Positions 35,389 to 45,100 of a stretch of 64,000 nt of DNA are shown here, piece after piece. This DNA is from UBA5336 sp964415675. GTDB lineage: Bacteria; Pseudomonadota; Alphaproteobacteria; Caulobacterales; Hyphomonadaceae. Both the position numbers and the translations under genes were made by a program. The notes beneath the pieces are model-generated. The model made no database searches and was not told the origin of the DNA. It was given only the letters and a program-made list of their open reading frames with translations. How positions within the stretch are numbered: position 1 is the stretch's first letter; each line of letters begins with the position of its first letter. Location: NCBI GenBank assembly GCA_964415675.1, contig CAYQBG010000006.1, positions 1-64,000 on the forward strand, in the 5' to 3' direction.

Positions 35389-35589
35389 TCAGCCGCCGCC
35401 GACAAACTGGACGAGTTCGAGCCTGTCACCTGCTTCCAGCACGACCTCCCGATGCTGCGACTTGGGTACGATCTCCAGGTTCCGCTCAATCGCGATGCCG
35501 CGCGGGTCGTCGGCAATTTCTGCAACCAGTGCTGCAAGGGTCGTCCCTTCGGCAATTTCGCGTGCCTCACCATTGAGGAAGATCTTCAT
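35389..35589 (-). CDS. thiS: Sulfur carrier protein ThiS
   Basis: A 66-residue ubiquitin-like protein that carries sulfur as a C-terminal thiocarboxylate to ThiG. The N-terminal MKIFLNGEAREIAEGTTLAA and C-terminal Gly-Gly tail (FVGGG, ending in three glycines) are diagnostic. The ATG at 35589 is preceded by AGGAGGA. Its promoter must lie in the 60 bp shared with the divergent aroQ or overlap aroQ. It is unusual in being separated from thiG by an opposed gene. Confidence 0.93.
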   Translation of the reverse strand: MKIFLNGEAREIAEGTTLAALVAEIADDPRGIAIERNLEIVPKSQHREVVLEAGDRLELVQFVGGG

Positions 35590-35649
35590 GGCCAATTCCT
35601 CCTGCCCTGCACTTGCGTCCCGGCGCGTTCCGGCGCAAGAGCACGAAAC

Positions 35650-36102
35650 ATGTCTGATACCATTTATGTACTCGGCGGCCCAAATCTCAACCTGCTCGGC
35701 ACGCGCGAGCCGGAGATCTATGGCCGCGACACGCTTGAAGATATTGAAGCGCGCCTGAGAGATGCCGCGAGCGGCGACACGATCGTGTTTCGTCAGACCA
35801 ATAGCGAAGGTGAACTCGTCAGCTGGATCCAGGAAGCCTCGGCCAGGGCCAGCGCGCTCATTCTTAACGCCGCAGCCTATACCCACACCTCCATTGCCCT
35901 TCACGATGCCCTCAAAGCCTGCCGGGTGCCTGTGGTAGAAGTTCATCTGTCCAATCCCGCCGCACGTGAAAGCTTCAGGCATATCAATTATGTGGCGCCA
36001 GCCGCTAATGCGACGATTGCAGGTCTGGGCGCATATGGTTACCTACTTGCGCTTCAGGCCGCCCGGCACCTCGTCTGCGAGAAAGGTCAAACTACCCCAT
36101 GA
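35650..36102 (+). CDS. aroQ: Type II 3-dehydroquinate dehydratase
   Basis: A 150-residue dodecameric enzyme of the shikimate pathway. Motifs are YVLGGPNLNLLGTREPEIYG (active-site tyrosine and flexible loop), RQTNSEGELVSWI, NAAAYTHTSIALHDAL (catalytic histidine region) and VEVHLSNPAARESFRH. The ATG at 35650 gives the family-standard start. Its stop overlaps accB by 4 bp. aroQ-accB-accC is a conserved alphaproteobacterial order. Confidence 0.97.
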   Translation: MSDTIYVLGGPNLNLLGTREPEIYGRDTLEDIEARLRDAASGDTIVFRQTNSEGELVSWIQEASARASALILNAAAYTHTSIALHDALKACRVPVVEVHLSNPAARESFRHINYVAPAANATIAGLGAYGYLLALQAARHLVCEKGQTTP

Positions 36103-36563
36103 GCACGTCCAAGAACAAACTCGATACCCAGCTCATTCGCGAAATTGCCGAGATTCTTCGCGACGCCGATCTCGGTGAACTTGAAGTCGAGCATGAAGGC
36201 TTGCGTGTTCGCGTGAGTAAACCTGCAGCGCCCCAGACCGTGACTGTTTCCCAGCCGCCGGCGCCAGCTGCTCCTGCGGCCGCGCAGGCCGTTCCTTCTG
36301 CTCCGGTGGAAGTAGTCGTCCCTGAGGACACGAACGCCGTGAAATCGCCAATGGTCGGGACGGTCTATCTTTCGCCGGAACCGGGCGCAAAAGTGTTCAT
36401 AAACGAAGGCGACAAGGTGAAGAAAGGGGACACGCTGATGCTGGTCGAAGCGATGAAGACCTTCAATCCGGTCGAATCGCCGAGGGATGGCACGATCACA
36501 AGAATCATCGTCAGCGATGCCCAACCCGTGGAATATGGCGAGCCGCTCGTCATCGTCAGCTAA
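36099..36563 (+). CDS. accB: Biotin carboxyl carrier protein of acetyl-CoA carboxylase
   Basis: A 154-residue BCCP. An N-terminal helix (IREIAEILRDADLGELEVE) is followed by an alanine/proline-rich linker (about residues 48-75) and the biotinyl domain from about 77. The biotinylated lysine is Lys120 in VEAMKTFN. It carries carboxybiotin from AccC to the carboxyltransferase that makes malonyl-CoA, the extender for both ordinary fatty acids and the lipid synthase nearby. Overlaps aroQ by 4 bp; accC follows after 12 bp. Confidence 0.97.
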   Translation: MSTSKNKLDTQLIREIAEILRDADLGELEVEHEGLRVRVSKPAAPQTVTVSQPPAPAAPAAAQAVPSAPVEVVVPEDTNAVKSPMVGTVYLSPEPGAKVFINEGDKVKKGDTLMLVEAMKTFNPVESPRDGTITRIIVSDAQPVEYGEPLVIVS

Positions 36564-36575
36564 GGGAGCGACGCG

Positions 36576-37916
36576 ATGATCGAAAAGGTCCTTATTGCCA
36601 ACCGGGGCGAAATCGCCCTGCGCATTCACCGTGCCTGCAAGGAAATGGGCATTGCCACTGTTGCGGTGCATTCTGAAGCAGACCGCGATGCAATGGCTGT
36701 CCGACTGGCAGATGAAAGTGTCTGTATCGGCCCGCCGCCATCATCGGAGAGTTATCTCAAGAAGTCCCAGATCATTGCCGCCGCCGAGATCACAGGCGCC
36801 GACGCGATTCATCCCGGCTATGGCTTCCTGTCGGAAAATGCCCAGTTTGCGGATATGGTCGATGCGCACGGACTGATTTTTATCGGCCCCAAAGCTGAGC
36901 ATATTCGCATCATGGGCGATAAGATTGCCGCCAAACAGGCGATGATCAATGCGGGCGTCCCGGTGGTGCCGGGCTCCGATGGCGGAGTCGATAGCGTCAG
37001 CGCGGCGAAAAAGGCGGCCAGGAAGATCGGCTATCCCGTGCTCGTGAAAGCCGCAGCCGGCGGTGGCGGACGCGGCATGAAGGTGGCGCGGAGCGAAAAG
37101 GAACTGGAAAACGCGGTTCGCACCGCCAAGACCGAGGCAAAAGCCGCCTTCGGCGATGATGCGGTCTATATCGAGAAATACCTTGAACGACCCCGCCATA
37201 TCGAGATCCAGGTGATCGCCGATTCTCATGGCAATGTCTGTCATCTCTGGGAACGTGACTGCTCGATCCAGCGGCGCCACCAGAAAGTGTTCGAGGAAGC
37301 GCCCTCTCCTGCCCTCAATCAGGCCCAGCGAGACGATATCGGCATGATCGTGGCGCGCGCCGTGCAGAAGCTGGGCTATCTCGGCGCCGGGACAATGGAA
37401 TTCCTCTATGAGGATGGCCAGTTCTATTTCATCGAGATGAATACGCGCCTGCAAGTCGAGCACCCGGTGACGGAGATGATCACAGGTATCGATATCGTGC
37501 GCGAACAGATACGCATCGCCGACGGGGCGAAAATGTCCTTTACCCAGGACGAAGTGATGCTGGTTGGTCATGCGATCGAATGCCGGATCAATGCCGAGCA
37601 TCCGCGCACATTCGTTCCGAGCCCGGGTCTCATCACGGATTTTCATCCGCCTGGCGGGCCAGATGTCCGTCTCGACAGCGCTGCTTATGCGGGCTACCGG
37701 ATACCGCCCCATTATGATAGTCTTATCGGAAAGCTGATCGTTCATGGTCGCACACGAAATGAGTGTGTAATGCGCCTGCGGCGGTCGCTTCAGGAAATGG
37801 TGGTCGGCGGGGTCGAAACGACCCTTGACCTGCACCGCCAGCTTCTTGAGCAGAAAGATATTATCGACGGTAATTATGATATCCACTGGCTGGAACGCTT
37901 CCTCGCCGAGGACTGA
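36576..37916 (+). CDS. accC: Biotin carboxylase of acetyl-CoA carboxylase
   Basis: A 446-residue ATP-grasp enzyme that carboxylates the biotin of AccB with bicarbonate. Features include KVLIANRGEIALRIHRA, HPGYGFLSENAQFA, the glycine-rich ATP lid KAAAGGGGRGMKVAR, RDCSIQRRHQKVFEEAPSP and EMNTRLQVEHPVTEMITG. Full length for the single-subunit form. A GGGAG ribosome-binding site precedes the ATG. The aat gene begins 7 bp downstream, so aroQ-accB-accC-aat probably form one transcript. Confidence 0.98.
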   Translation: MIEKVLIANRGEIALRIHRACKEMGIATVAVHSEADRDAMAVRLADESVCIGPPPSSESYLKKSQIIAAAEITGADAIHPGYGFLSENAQFADMVDAHGLIFIGPKAEHIRIMGDKIAAKQAMINAGVPVVPGSDGGVDSVSAAKKAARKIGYPVLVKAAAGGGGRGMKVARSEKELENAVRTAKTEAKAAFGDDAVYIEKYLERPRHIEIQVIADSHGNVCHLWERDCSIQRRHQKVFEEAPSPALNQAQRDDIGMIVARAVQKLGYLGAGTMEFLYEDGQFYFIEMNTRLQVEHPVTEMITGIDIVREQIRIADGAKMSFTQDEVMLVGHAIECRINAEHPRTFVPSPGLITDFHPPGGPDVRLDSAAYAGYRIPPHYDSLIGKLIVHGRTRNECVMRLRRSLQEMVVGGVETTLDLHRQLLEQKDIIDGNYDIHWLERFLAED

Positions 37917-37923
37917 GGCGTGA

Positions 37924-38583
37924 ATGACGACGCGGCTCGACACCAATGCGCTTCTGCGCTGCTATCGGCGCGGCGTGTTCCCAATGGCGGAGGCGCATGA
38001 CGATCCGAGGCTGTTCCTCGTCGATCCGGATATGCGCGGGATACTCCCGCTGACCGCGTTTCACATCCCAAAGCGGCTGAAACGCACGGTAAGGCAGGAC
38101 GTCTTCGAAATCACGGTCAATCGCGCCTTTTCCCGTGTTGTTGAGGGCTGCGCCGCGCCGGGGCCGGGGCGTGAGAACACATGGATCAATCCGCTGATCC
38201 TGAACCTTTATGCAAGCCTGCACCGGGAAGGTCATGCCCATTCCGTAGAGGCATGGATAGATGGCCGGCTGGCCGGCGGGCTCTATGGCGTGGCGATTGG
38301 CGGCGCCTTTTTCGGCGAAAGCATGTTCTCGCGTGCCACGGATGCCTCGAAAGTCACGCTGGTCCATCTCGTCGCCAGGCTGATCGTGCGCGGCTATATC
38401 CTGCTTGATGCGCAATTCCACAATCCGCACCTCGAACAGTTCGGACTGGTTGAAATTCATCGCGCGCATTTCAAGTCGCAGCTCGATATGGCTCTCCACA
38501 TCGAGGCGGATTTTGGCGATGACCGGGACGTCATGAGCGGCGGCAAAGCGCTTGAGGCGATTGAACAGGCAGGCACACACTAA
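37924..38583 (+). CDS. aat: Leucyl/phenylalanyl-tRNA-protein transferase
   Basis: A 219-residue enzyme that adds Leu or Phe to proteins with basic N-termini, making them N-end-rule substrates for ClpAP. Typical segments are YRRGVFPMAE, the ENTWINPLILNLYASLHREGHAHSVE stretch, GGLYGVAIGGAFFGESMFS and DAQFHNPHLEQFG. It is the last gene of the aroQ-acc transcript. The 260-bp gap after it holds no clear gene but contains the palindrome at 38761-38773. Confidence 0.96.
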   Translation: MTTRLDTNALLRCYRRGVFPMAEAHDDPRLFLVDPDMRGILPLTAFHIPKRLKRTVRQDVFEITVNRAFSRVVEGCAAPGPGRENTWINPLILNLYASLHREGHAHSVEAWIDGRLAGGLYGVAIGGAFFGESMFSRATDASKVTLVHLVARLIVRGYILLDAQFHNPHLEQFGLVEIHRAHFKSQLDMALHIEADFGDDRDVMSGGKALEAIEQAGTH

Positions 38584-38760
38584 AGTCTTTGTTCGGGCGA
38601 AGCTGGAACGGGTTCCCGCCAGTCAGTTTCGACAAAACAAGGCACGAGCGTAATTCCACGCAGGCTTATTGTCTTGAATATGCGCCAGCGCTCTTCCGTA
38701 GCCTGGGATAGGCGCCCGGCTTCTGACGCCTTTCTGGTAGCGGCGCAATTCGTCCTCTAT

Positions 38761-38773
38761 GTGACTTAGTCAC
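38761..38773. promoter_or_regulatory. Candidate Crp/Fnr-type operator
   Basis: GTGACTTAGTCAC, a perfect 5-bp inverted repeat with a 3-base spacer, preceded by T. It lies about 70 bp upstream of the DUF2892 start and in front of a Crp/Fnr-family regulator gene. It resembles a shortened Crp/Fnr half-site pair, so autoregulation is plausible. Evidence is pattern only. Confidence 0.4.
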
Positions 38774-38843
38774 CGACAAGCCGGCCACGCGGCTGGATAA
38801 TCTCCTGAAACCGGCTTTCCAGTTGCAAGCGGAGGAGAAACAT

Positions 38844-39041
38844 ATGCTCATCAATGAAGGTACGCTTGATCGCGTGCTGCGGGTCATCCTGGGCCTGGCC
38901 ATCCTTTCACTCGTCTTCGTCGGCCCCCAGTCGCCCTGGGCCTGGCTCGGACTTGTCCCGCTCCTGACGGGCCTCGCAGGCTTCTGCCCTGCCTATGCCC
39001 TCCTCGGGATCCGCACCTGCCCGGCAAAAAAGCCAAAATGA
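38844..39041 (+). CDS. DUF2892 (YgaP-type) small membrane protein
   Basis: A 65-residue protein with two hydrophobic helices separated by PWAWLG, the GFCPAYALLGIRTC motif with paired cysteines, and a basic tail: the DUF2892 membrane module found at the end of the rhodanese YgaP and as free-standing proteins. The ATG at 38844 has GGAGGAG upstream. It is followed 70 bp downstream by a Crp/Fnr regulator, a recurrent pairing. A role in sulfur or thiol stress is possible from YgaP but not shown. Confidence 0.82.
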   Translation: MLINEGTLDRVLRVILGLAILSLVFVGPQSPWAWLGLVPLLTGLAGFCPAYALLGIRTCPAKKPK

Positions 39042-39111
39042 CCTGACTGACTTGCGAAACACCAAGCGCCGCCTAGTATCGCACCGGGCTATTTCGAGCC
39101 GGAGTCAGCTT

Positions 39112-39726
39112 TTGACCGTTCAGCCAGGACGACAGCTACAGTGTCCGCCCGGGACTGTCCTGTTCCGGCCCGCCGACCCCTGCCAAGGATTTGTCATTGT
39201 TAAGGCTGGAACGATCCGCGTGTCGCTCACCGCGGCCAATGGACGCGAAATTGTTCTTTATCGCGTCCGCAAGGGTGAGGTCTGCCTGCAGACTTTCTCC
39301 TGTCTGATCGAGAATCGCAGCTACTCCGCCGAAGGCGTCGCCGAAACCGAACTGGACGCCGAGATCGTCGCGCCAGAGAATTTCCGCAAACGCATGTCGC
39401 AGGATGAAGCCTTCCGGGAGGATGTCCTTCATGCTGTGGCGCTCCGGTTCGCAGACTTCGAACAACTTGTCGAAGATGTCGCTCTTACCGGTTTCGAAGC
39501 GAGACTTGCGAGAGCCTTGCTGCGGCTTGCCGGTTCAGGCAATACCGTCAGTGCAACGCATGACGCGCTCGCTATGGAGACGGGCTCGGCGCGCGCAGTG
39601 GTCAGCCGCCAGCTTGGCGAGTTTTCCCGCCGGAATCTCGTGTCCCTAACACGTGGCCGGGTCCAGCTGCTGGACCGAAAAAGCCTGGACCAGCTGGCAG
39701 GACATCTCTCAACGAATGTTCGATGA
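39112..39726 (+). CDS. Crp/Fnr-family transcriptional regulator
   Basis: A 204-residue regulator. The N-terminal cupin-like sensor domain (about 15-115; GTVLFRPADPCQGFVIVKAGTI) has three cysteines (CPPG, DPCQG, EVCLQTFSC) that might sense redox or sulfur species. The C-terminal winged helix (about 145-200) includes LAMETGSARAVVSRQLGEFSRRNLV, the recognition region. The TTG at 39112 is chosen because GGAG lies 8 bases upstream. It may bind the palindrome at 38761-38773. The 3' end overlaps the convergent anmK by 18 bp. Confidence 0.85.
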   Translation: MTVQPGRQLQCPPGTVLFRPADPCQGFVIVKAGTIRVSLTAANGREIVLYRVRKGEVCLQTFSCLIENRSYSAEGVAETELDAEIVAPENFRKRMSQDEAFREDVLHAVALRFADFEQLVEDVALTGFEARLARALLRLAGSGNTVSATHDALAMETGSARAVVSRQLGEFSRRNLVSLTRGRVQLLDRKSLDQLAGHLSTNVR

Positions 39727-40857
39727 CAAGCCACCGGCCGGGCGACCGCCCGTCATCGGCCCCGGAACGCCGGTGGTTGTCGGCCAGGAGATGGGCAGGC
39801 CCCGGAGGGAGCGCACAGCCAGAAGAGCGAACGCTTCCGCCTCGATACTGTCACCTCGCCAGCCGACCTCTTCTGCAGTTACCACCGGACATGGCGCAGC
39901 CTCGCGCAACGCGTCCATCAGCGCCGGATTGCGGCGCCCGCCTCCGCAGGCGATGAGCCGCGCCGGCTTTTCAGCAAGGTGCTCAATCGCAAAGGCGACG
40001 GCTCGTGCGGAAAACGCTGTCAGCGTCGCCGCGCCATCCTCGAAGGTCAGGCCACGCGCCATGTTCGCATTGAAGTCGAAACGGTCGAGCGATTTGGGCG
40101 GCGCCTCGACAAAGAACGGGTGCTCGAACAATTGGGCCATGAGACCTTCATGGACACTGCCTGCGCGCGCGAACCGCCCGCCTTCATCGAATGAACCACG
40201 ATCATGCCCTTCTACCCATTCATCGATTGGTCCATTGGCCGGACCGGTATCGAAAGCGAGCAGTTTGCCGTCCGAAAGCCGCATCGTGATATTGGCGACG
40301 CCGCCCAGATTGAGAACCGCCAGCGGGCCGGTGCCGAGCCCGGCCATCAGTGCGCCATGATAGGCCGGGGCCAGCGGCGCGCCCTGTCCGCCTGAGGCCA
40401 CATCGGCGCTTCGGAAATCACAGCGCAGCGGTATGCCGAGCCGCGCCTCAAGCTCCGGCCCGTCGAGCAGCTGCAAGGTCGCGCCAGGCGTGCCGCCAAG
40501 CGGGCGGCGATGTAGGACGGTCTGGCCATGGACCCCGGCCAGAACAGGCGCTGGCCCGCTCCAGCCCTGCATGAGCAGGTCAAAGGCTTCCCCATGAGTC
40601 TGCGTGATCACGTCAAGCGCCTGGGCAAAGGCCATGTCCGGGCGCGGCCCCTGCCAGTTCCATTCACGCGCCGCAAGTGTGGCCTGTTGCAGGATGGAGC
40701 GTTCCTCAGGCGAATATTTCCGCTCGGAAACGGGTCCGAAATCGAGGACGCGCTCACCATCGGTGCGTATCAGCGCAGCGTCAACCGCGTCGAGTGATGT
40801 CCCCGACATGAAACCCGCCACCCAGACCGGCTGGAATTCCTCACTGGCATTGCCCAA
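39709..40857 (-). CDS. anmK: Anhydro-N-acetylmuramic acid kinase
   Basis: A 382-residue ASKHA-fold kinase that opens and phosphorylates anhydroMurNAc during cell-wall recycling. Motifs are VAGFMSGTSLDAVDAALI, GVHGQTVLHRRP, RCDFRSADVASGGQGAPLAPAYH (written here only as key parts: DFRSAD and GGQGAPL), LNLGGVANIT and FDTGPAN. The TTG at 40857 has GAGAGG 8 bases upstream; GTG 40866 is an alternative. It is divergent from tyrS, an arrangement conserved in many alphaproteobacteria. Confidence 0.93.
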   Translation of the reverse strand: MGNASEEFQPVWVAGFMSGTSLDAVDAALIRTDGERVLDFGPVSERKYSPEERSILQQATLAAREWNWQGPRPDMAFAQALDVITQTHGEAFDLLMQGWSGPAPVLAGVHGQTVLHRRPLGGTPGATLQLLDGPELEARLGIPLRCDFRSADVASGGQGAPLAPAYHGALMAGLGTGPLAVLNLGGVANITMRLSDGKLLAFDTGPANGPIDEWVEGHDRGSFDEGGRFARAGSVHEGLMAQLFEHPFFVEAPPKSLDRFDFNANMARGLTFEDGAATLTAFSARAVAFAIEHLAEKPARLIACGGGRRNPALMDALREAAPCPVVTAEEVGWRGDSIEAEAFALLAVRSLRGLPISWPTTTGVPGPMTGGRPAGGLSSNIR

Positions 40858-40911
40858 ACCTGTCACCTCTCTTAAGACACGCGGCTCTGAGGAACTGGTT
40901 TGGAGGCCGCA

Positions 40912-42159
40912 TTGAGCAAATACAAGTCGCAGTTCCTGCGCACGCTTGAGGCGCGCGGCTATATCAAGCAGATGACCCATGAAAGCGAGCTTGACGCGTA
41001 TTGCGCAGGCTCGGCGCCAGCTGCTTACATCGGCTTCGATGCGACGGCAGACAGCCTCCATGTCGGATCACTGATGGGGATCATGATGCTGCGCCGGCTC
41101 CAGCAGGCGGGAGGCAAGCCGATCATCCTGATGGGCGGAGGCACAACCAGGGTCGGCGACCCCACCGACAAGGAAAAATCCCGCCCGATCCTGACAGATG
41201 CCGAAATAGCGGCGAATATCGAGGGCATCCGCAAGGCCTTCGAACCCTTCATCAAATTCGGCAGCGGGCCAGGCGACGCCGTCATGGTCAACAATGCCGA
41301 CTGGCTGGACGCGCTCGGCTATATCGACTTCCTGCGCGATATCGGGCGGTATTTCACCATCAACACAATGGTGAAACAGGATACTGTCGCCCGGCGGCTG
41401 GCCAATGAGCAGCCTTATACCTTCCTGGAATTCAACTATGTCCTGCTTCAGTCCTATGATTTCCTGGAGCTTTTCAGACGCCATGGCTGCGCGCTGCAAA
41501 TGGGTGGGTCCGACCAGTGGGGCAATATCGTTGCCGGCACGGACCTCATCCACAAGGCGGATGGCGGTGACGCTTTCGGCCTGACCTGCCCGCTGATCAC
41601 CACCGCGTCAGGTGGCAAGATGGGCAAGACGGCTGACGGCGCGGTCTGGCTGAACGCCGACAAGCGCAGCCCATATGAGTACTGGCAGTTCTGGCGCAAC
41701 ACCGAGGATGCCGATGTCAGCCGCTTCCTGAAACTGTTCACGGACTTGCCACTTGACGAGATCGCCCGCCTGGAGGCTCTTGAGGGCGCTGAGATCAATG
41801 ACGCCAAGATCGCGCTCGCCGATGCGGCCACGACTATGCTGCACGGTGTGCATGCCGCCCGTGAGGCCAGGGAGGGAGCGGCTGCGGCGTTCCAGGGCGG
41901 CGGCGGGCTCGACAACCTGCCGACCTTCGAAATCCCGGCGGCAGGCGAGGCCAGTTCGACAGTAGCGCTCTTGCGTGCAGCCGAACTCGTGAAATCGAAT
42001 GGCGAAGCGCGTCGCAAGATCAGTGAAGGCGCGGTGCGGGTCAACGACGTGGTGATCAGCGAAGACATCCAGCACGCTCATGCAGATCTGCTGCCCGAGA
42101 TCGGCGCCTTCAAGGTCCAGGTCGGCAAGAAGCGGATTGCGCTGGTCCGCCCGGTCTGA
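40912..42159 (+). CDS. tyrS: Tyrosyl-tRNA synthetase
   Basis: A 415-residue class Ic synthetase. The catalytic domain has YIGFDATADSLHVGS (HIGH-like HVGS), GDPTDKEKSRP, QMGGSDQWGN and the KMSKS-like loop KMGKTADG. The C-terminal S4 RNA-binding domain includes EARRKISEGAVRVN. The start is TTG at 40912, with GGAGG 6 bases upstream; an earlier TTG at 40900 overlaps that site. It is divergent from anmK and convergent with the AsmA-like gene, with 7 bp between stops. Confidence 0.97.
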   Translation: MSKYKSQFLRTLEARGYIKQMTHESELDAYCAGSAPAAYIGFDATADSLHVGSLMGIMMLRRLQQAGGKPIILMGGGTTRVGDPTDKEKSRPILTDAEIAANIEGIRKAFEPFIKFGSGPGDAVMVNNADWLDALGYIDFLRDIGRYFTINTMVKQDTVARRLANEQPYTFLEFNYVLLQSYDFLELFRRHGCALQMGGSDQWGNIVAGTDLIHKADGGDAFGLTCPLITTASGGKMGKTADGAVWLNADKRSPYEYWQFWRNTEDADVSRFLKLFTDLPLDEIARLEALEGAEINDAKIALADAATTMLHGVHAAREAREGAAAAFQGGGGLDNLPTFEIPAAGEASSTVALLRAAELVKSNGEARRKISEGAVRVNDVVISEDIQHAHADLLPEIGAFKVQVGKKRIALVRPV

Positions 42160-42166
42160 AGCCCGG

Positions 42167-45100
42167 TCAGTTTTCCGCCTCGACCTCTTCGGGCAGCGGC
42201 AGTTCGGTCTCTGTCGGATTATCGAAGATGCGGCGCAGGACACCCGGTGTCACCGCTGACAGTGGATTGACGGCCACCTGCGCGCGCTCCAGCGAGCCAC
42301 GGACAGAATAGGTCAGCGAGAAAATGCCTTCCCCTTCGCGACCCACCACGAGATCCCCTATGATTGGTATGCCGCCGAGTGCGGAATTGACGCCGAAGCT
42401 CGGCACCAGGACACCATCGAAATTCAGCGCCCCCGTCTCCGGTTCCAGCCAGCCATTCGCTGTCAGGCCAAGCGCCGGTCCCGATGCGCGCCCGCCATCG
42501 ACGACGTACCGGCCGCGTCCGACTTTCAACGGAATTGAAATCTCGGAAAACAAGACACCCTCTCCGCCCAATGTATCGGCAAGGCCGCGAAGCGAGCCCA
42601 GCGACAGAATCTGGGTGAGGAACGGCGCATCGCGCAGGCGCGCGCCGCGAATGTTTACGTCAAGATCGGCCGGCGCAGACGTGTATAGCTGGCCCGCCAC
42701 GCTCAGCGTCCCGCCCTCCAGGAAGTCGATTCCAAGCAGGGCATCGAACAGGAACCCCGCATTCCCGCTTTCGATGGCAATCTCTGCTCCACCGTCCGGT
42801 TGCAGGTCATACCTGGCCTGCATCGGCGCTCCGTCGCGCGTGGCCCCGGCGGCATGAAAGGACTGAAGCCCCTCAACCGTGGAAATGGCGGCGAGCCGGG
42901 CCCCGATCATTTCGAGCCCATCGCCAAGTGCCAGGCGTTCGACTTCCGCATCAAGCGTGAGAGGACTGGAAAAGCTGCCCGCACTGCCAATAGCGCCCAG
43001 GTCCGGCAGGGCGTTGGAAACATCAAGGAACGGTCCGTTCAGGCTGAAAGCCAGCGCACCATCCTCTCCGCGGGCCATTTCGCCGCTGACATCCGCGCGA
43101 CCCTTAAGATAGGCGCGTGCCACATCGGCCCTCAAAAGACGGCCATCGCTGCCAAGCAGAACATCACCCTCCAGCCGGGCGGTATCACTGAACAGCCGCG
43201 TCGCGGCATGCCGAGTTCCTCCACGCAGCTCATAGTCGATCTCTGCAGTGGCCGGTTCACCGGGTGGTTTCAGCCAGCCGATTTCAGCCAGGTCGATACG
43301 CGCAGCGGTCAGGTCGAGTTTCACCTGCGCGGAATAAACAGTGTCGCCGTCCGCTCGCGCGACCAGTTCGACCGGCACCTGTCCGCTTACATAGGGCCGG
43401 CCCAGAAGGCCAAAACGGTTCAGAATATCCGGCGTCACCACGCTCCGGGCGGCCAGGCGCGAAGGCTCGCCATCATTGCCCAGACCGTCGCGCCAGTCGA
43501 AATTCACAGTCGCAGGACCGAGCTGGCCAAAGCCGGTGACCACGATCCGCTCCTGGTCGATATCGATCCGGGCCGTGGTATCGGTCAGGTCCAGGCCATT
43601 GGTCGCCTGCGCCAGTCCACCATCTCGTATTTCGCCAATCACGGAGAACCGCGTGGAACCTTCAGGAGTGCGTTCCAATGCCGGGCGCGAGAGTTTGAAT
43701 GTGGCACGTCCCTGCCCGCTCAGCCTGTCGGGATCGAACCCGGTGGCCTGTTCCAGTTGCAGGCGCGAATCAAAGATGGACTTCACGGCCGGGACGACCG
43801 GGCCATGCCCATTCGCTATGACATGAAAGTCGCTTCCTTTCGGATTGAGCTGCGGGAAATCAACCTCACCACCGGAAATCTCCAGTCCGGAATAGGTGCC
43901 ACGATCTATGTTGATGCGAAAACTGTTCCCGGTCAGATAGCCCGTGCCTGACGCCGCTTGCACCGGTGGAATATCGGGAAGCGGGCGCACGCTTGCGCCA
44001 TCGACCGAGAAACTGACATCCAGCGCGTCGTCCTCCAGAAAGCCGCCTGCCAGACTGTCGCGCTCCAGAGACAGCCGCGCGCGCGCAGAAAGAAGTCGGC
44101 CAGCCTCCACTTTTTCCACCAGGAACCGTCTGGCCCCGTCACCCAGGCGCACAGGCCAGAAATCGAGAACCGTTCGCTTCTCCGTCGGCCCGTCCATTTC
44201 TGCTACGAGTTCCACCGTCAGCGGCAAATCCGCCTTACCGGGATCGCTGACGCGCGCGATCCTGCCGCTAGCGCGTATCCGGGCCGCACCTGTGGCGAAA
44301 CGGGCCCGAGATATGTCGAGGCTATCAAAGCCAGGGGCCAGCAAACCCTCCAGGTCGACATCGCGCAAACGCCAGGGCCGCTCAAAAACAGGCGTCGCAT
44401 CAACACGCAGGTCGGGTGAAGTCAGTTCCAGGCGGCGCAGCTCGACCGCGCGGACTGCATTGTCGAGCCGGCCAGTGATTTCACCGCGCAGGATACCGAC
44501 ATCGAATGTGGCCAGGCGGGCCAGCAATACATCCTGAGCCTTGAGATAATCGAGACGGCCGGCAATCCTCGATACAGGCACATTGCGGTCGGCTATGGTG
44601 ATAGCGCCATTTCCTGTCTCGGTTTCGATCGATACCTGTTCCAGCCCCGCCGCGCGGGTGCCTCGCGCACTGAACGCGATATCTGCTGGAAGCCCGCTGA
44701 CACGATCGGGCGAAATCCCGGCCCGCTGGCCAAGTTCCGCAATCGTCCAGCCCGCAAAAGCCAGTTCGACGTCAACTGCCGCGACCCCTCCGGTGGTCTT
44801 CATGTCCACGGCCAGCCCCGCTGGCAGACCTTCCCCCTGCCCCTGGCCCGCCAGAGACAGGGCGAGGTCGGCGTCATTCTTGAGCAGCGCTCCGGTCACA
44901 TTTTCGAATTCCAGAAGCGTTTCGCCGGCCCGGTCCTTGATATCAATACGGATCCGGTCAATCGTGACGCGCTCAAGCTTGATATCACCGATGGCCTCTC
45001 CTGCCCCTGACATGATTGCCATCAGGTATCGATCTGCAAGCTCCAGCCATTCGCTGGGCGACTGCGGCAGCGTGCCTTCGGGAATCGGCGGCAGGGGCTC

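Noticed and set aside
35590..35649. TPP riboswitch before thiS
   Set aside because: The gap is only 60 bp and lacks the CTGAGA and ACCTGA core elements.
42800..43951. 383-residue open frame on the plus strand
   Set aside because: Antisense to the AsmA-like gene, whose repeat structure and membrane anchor support the minus strand.
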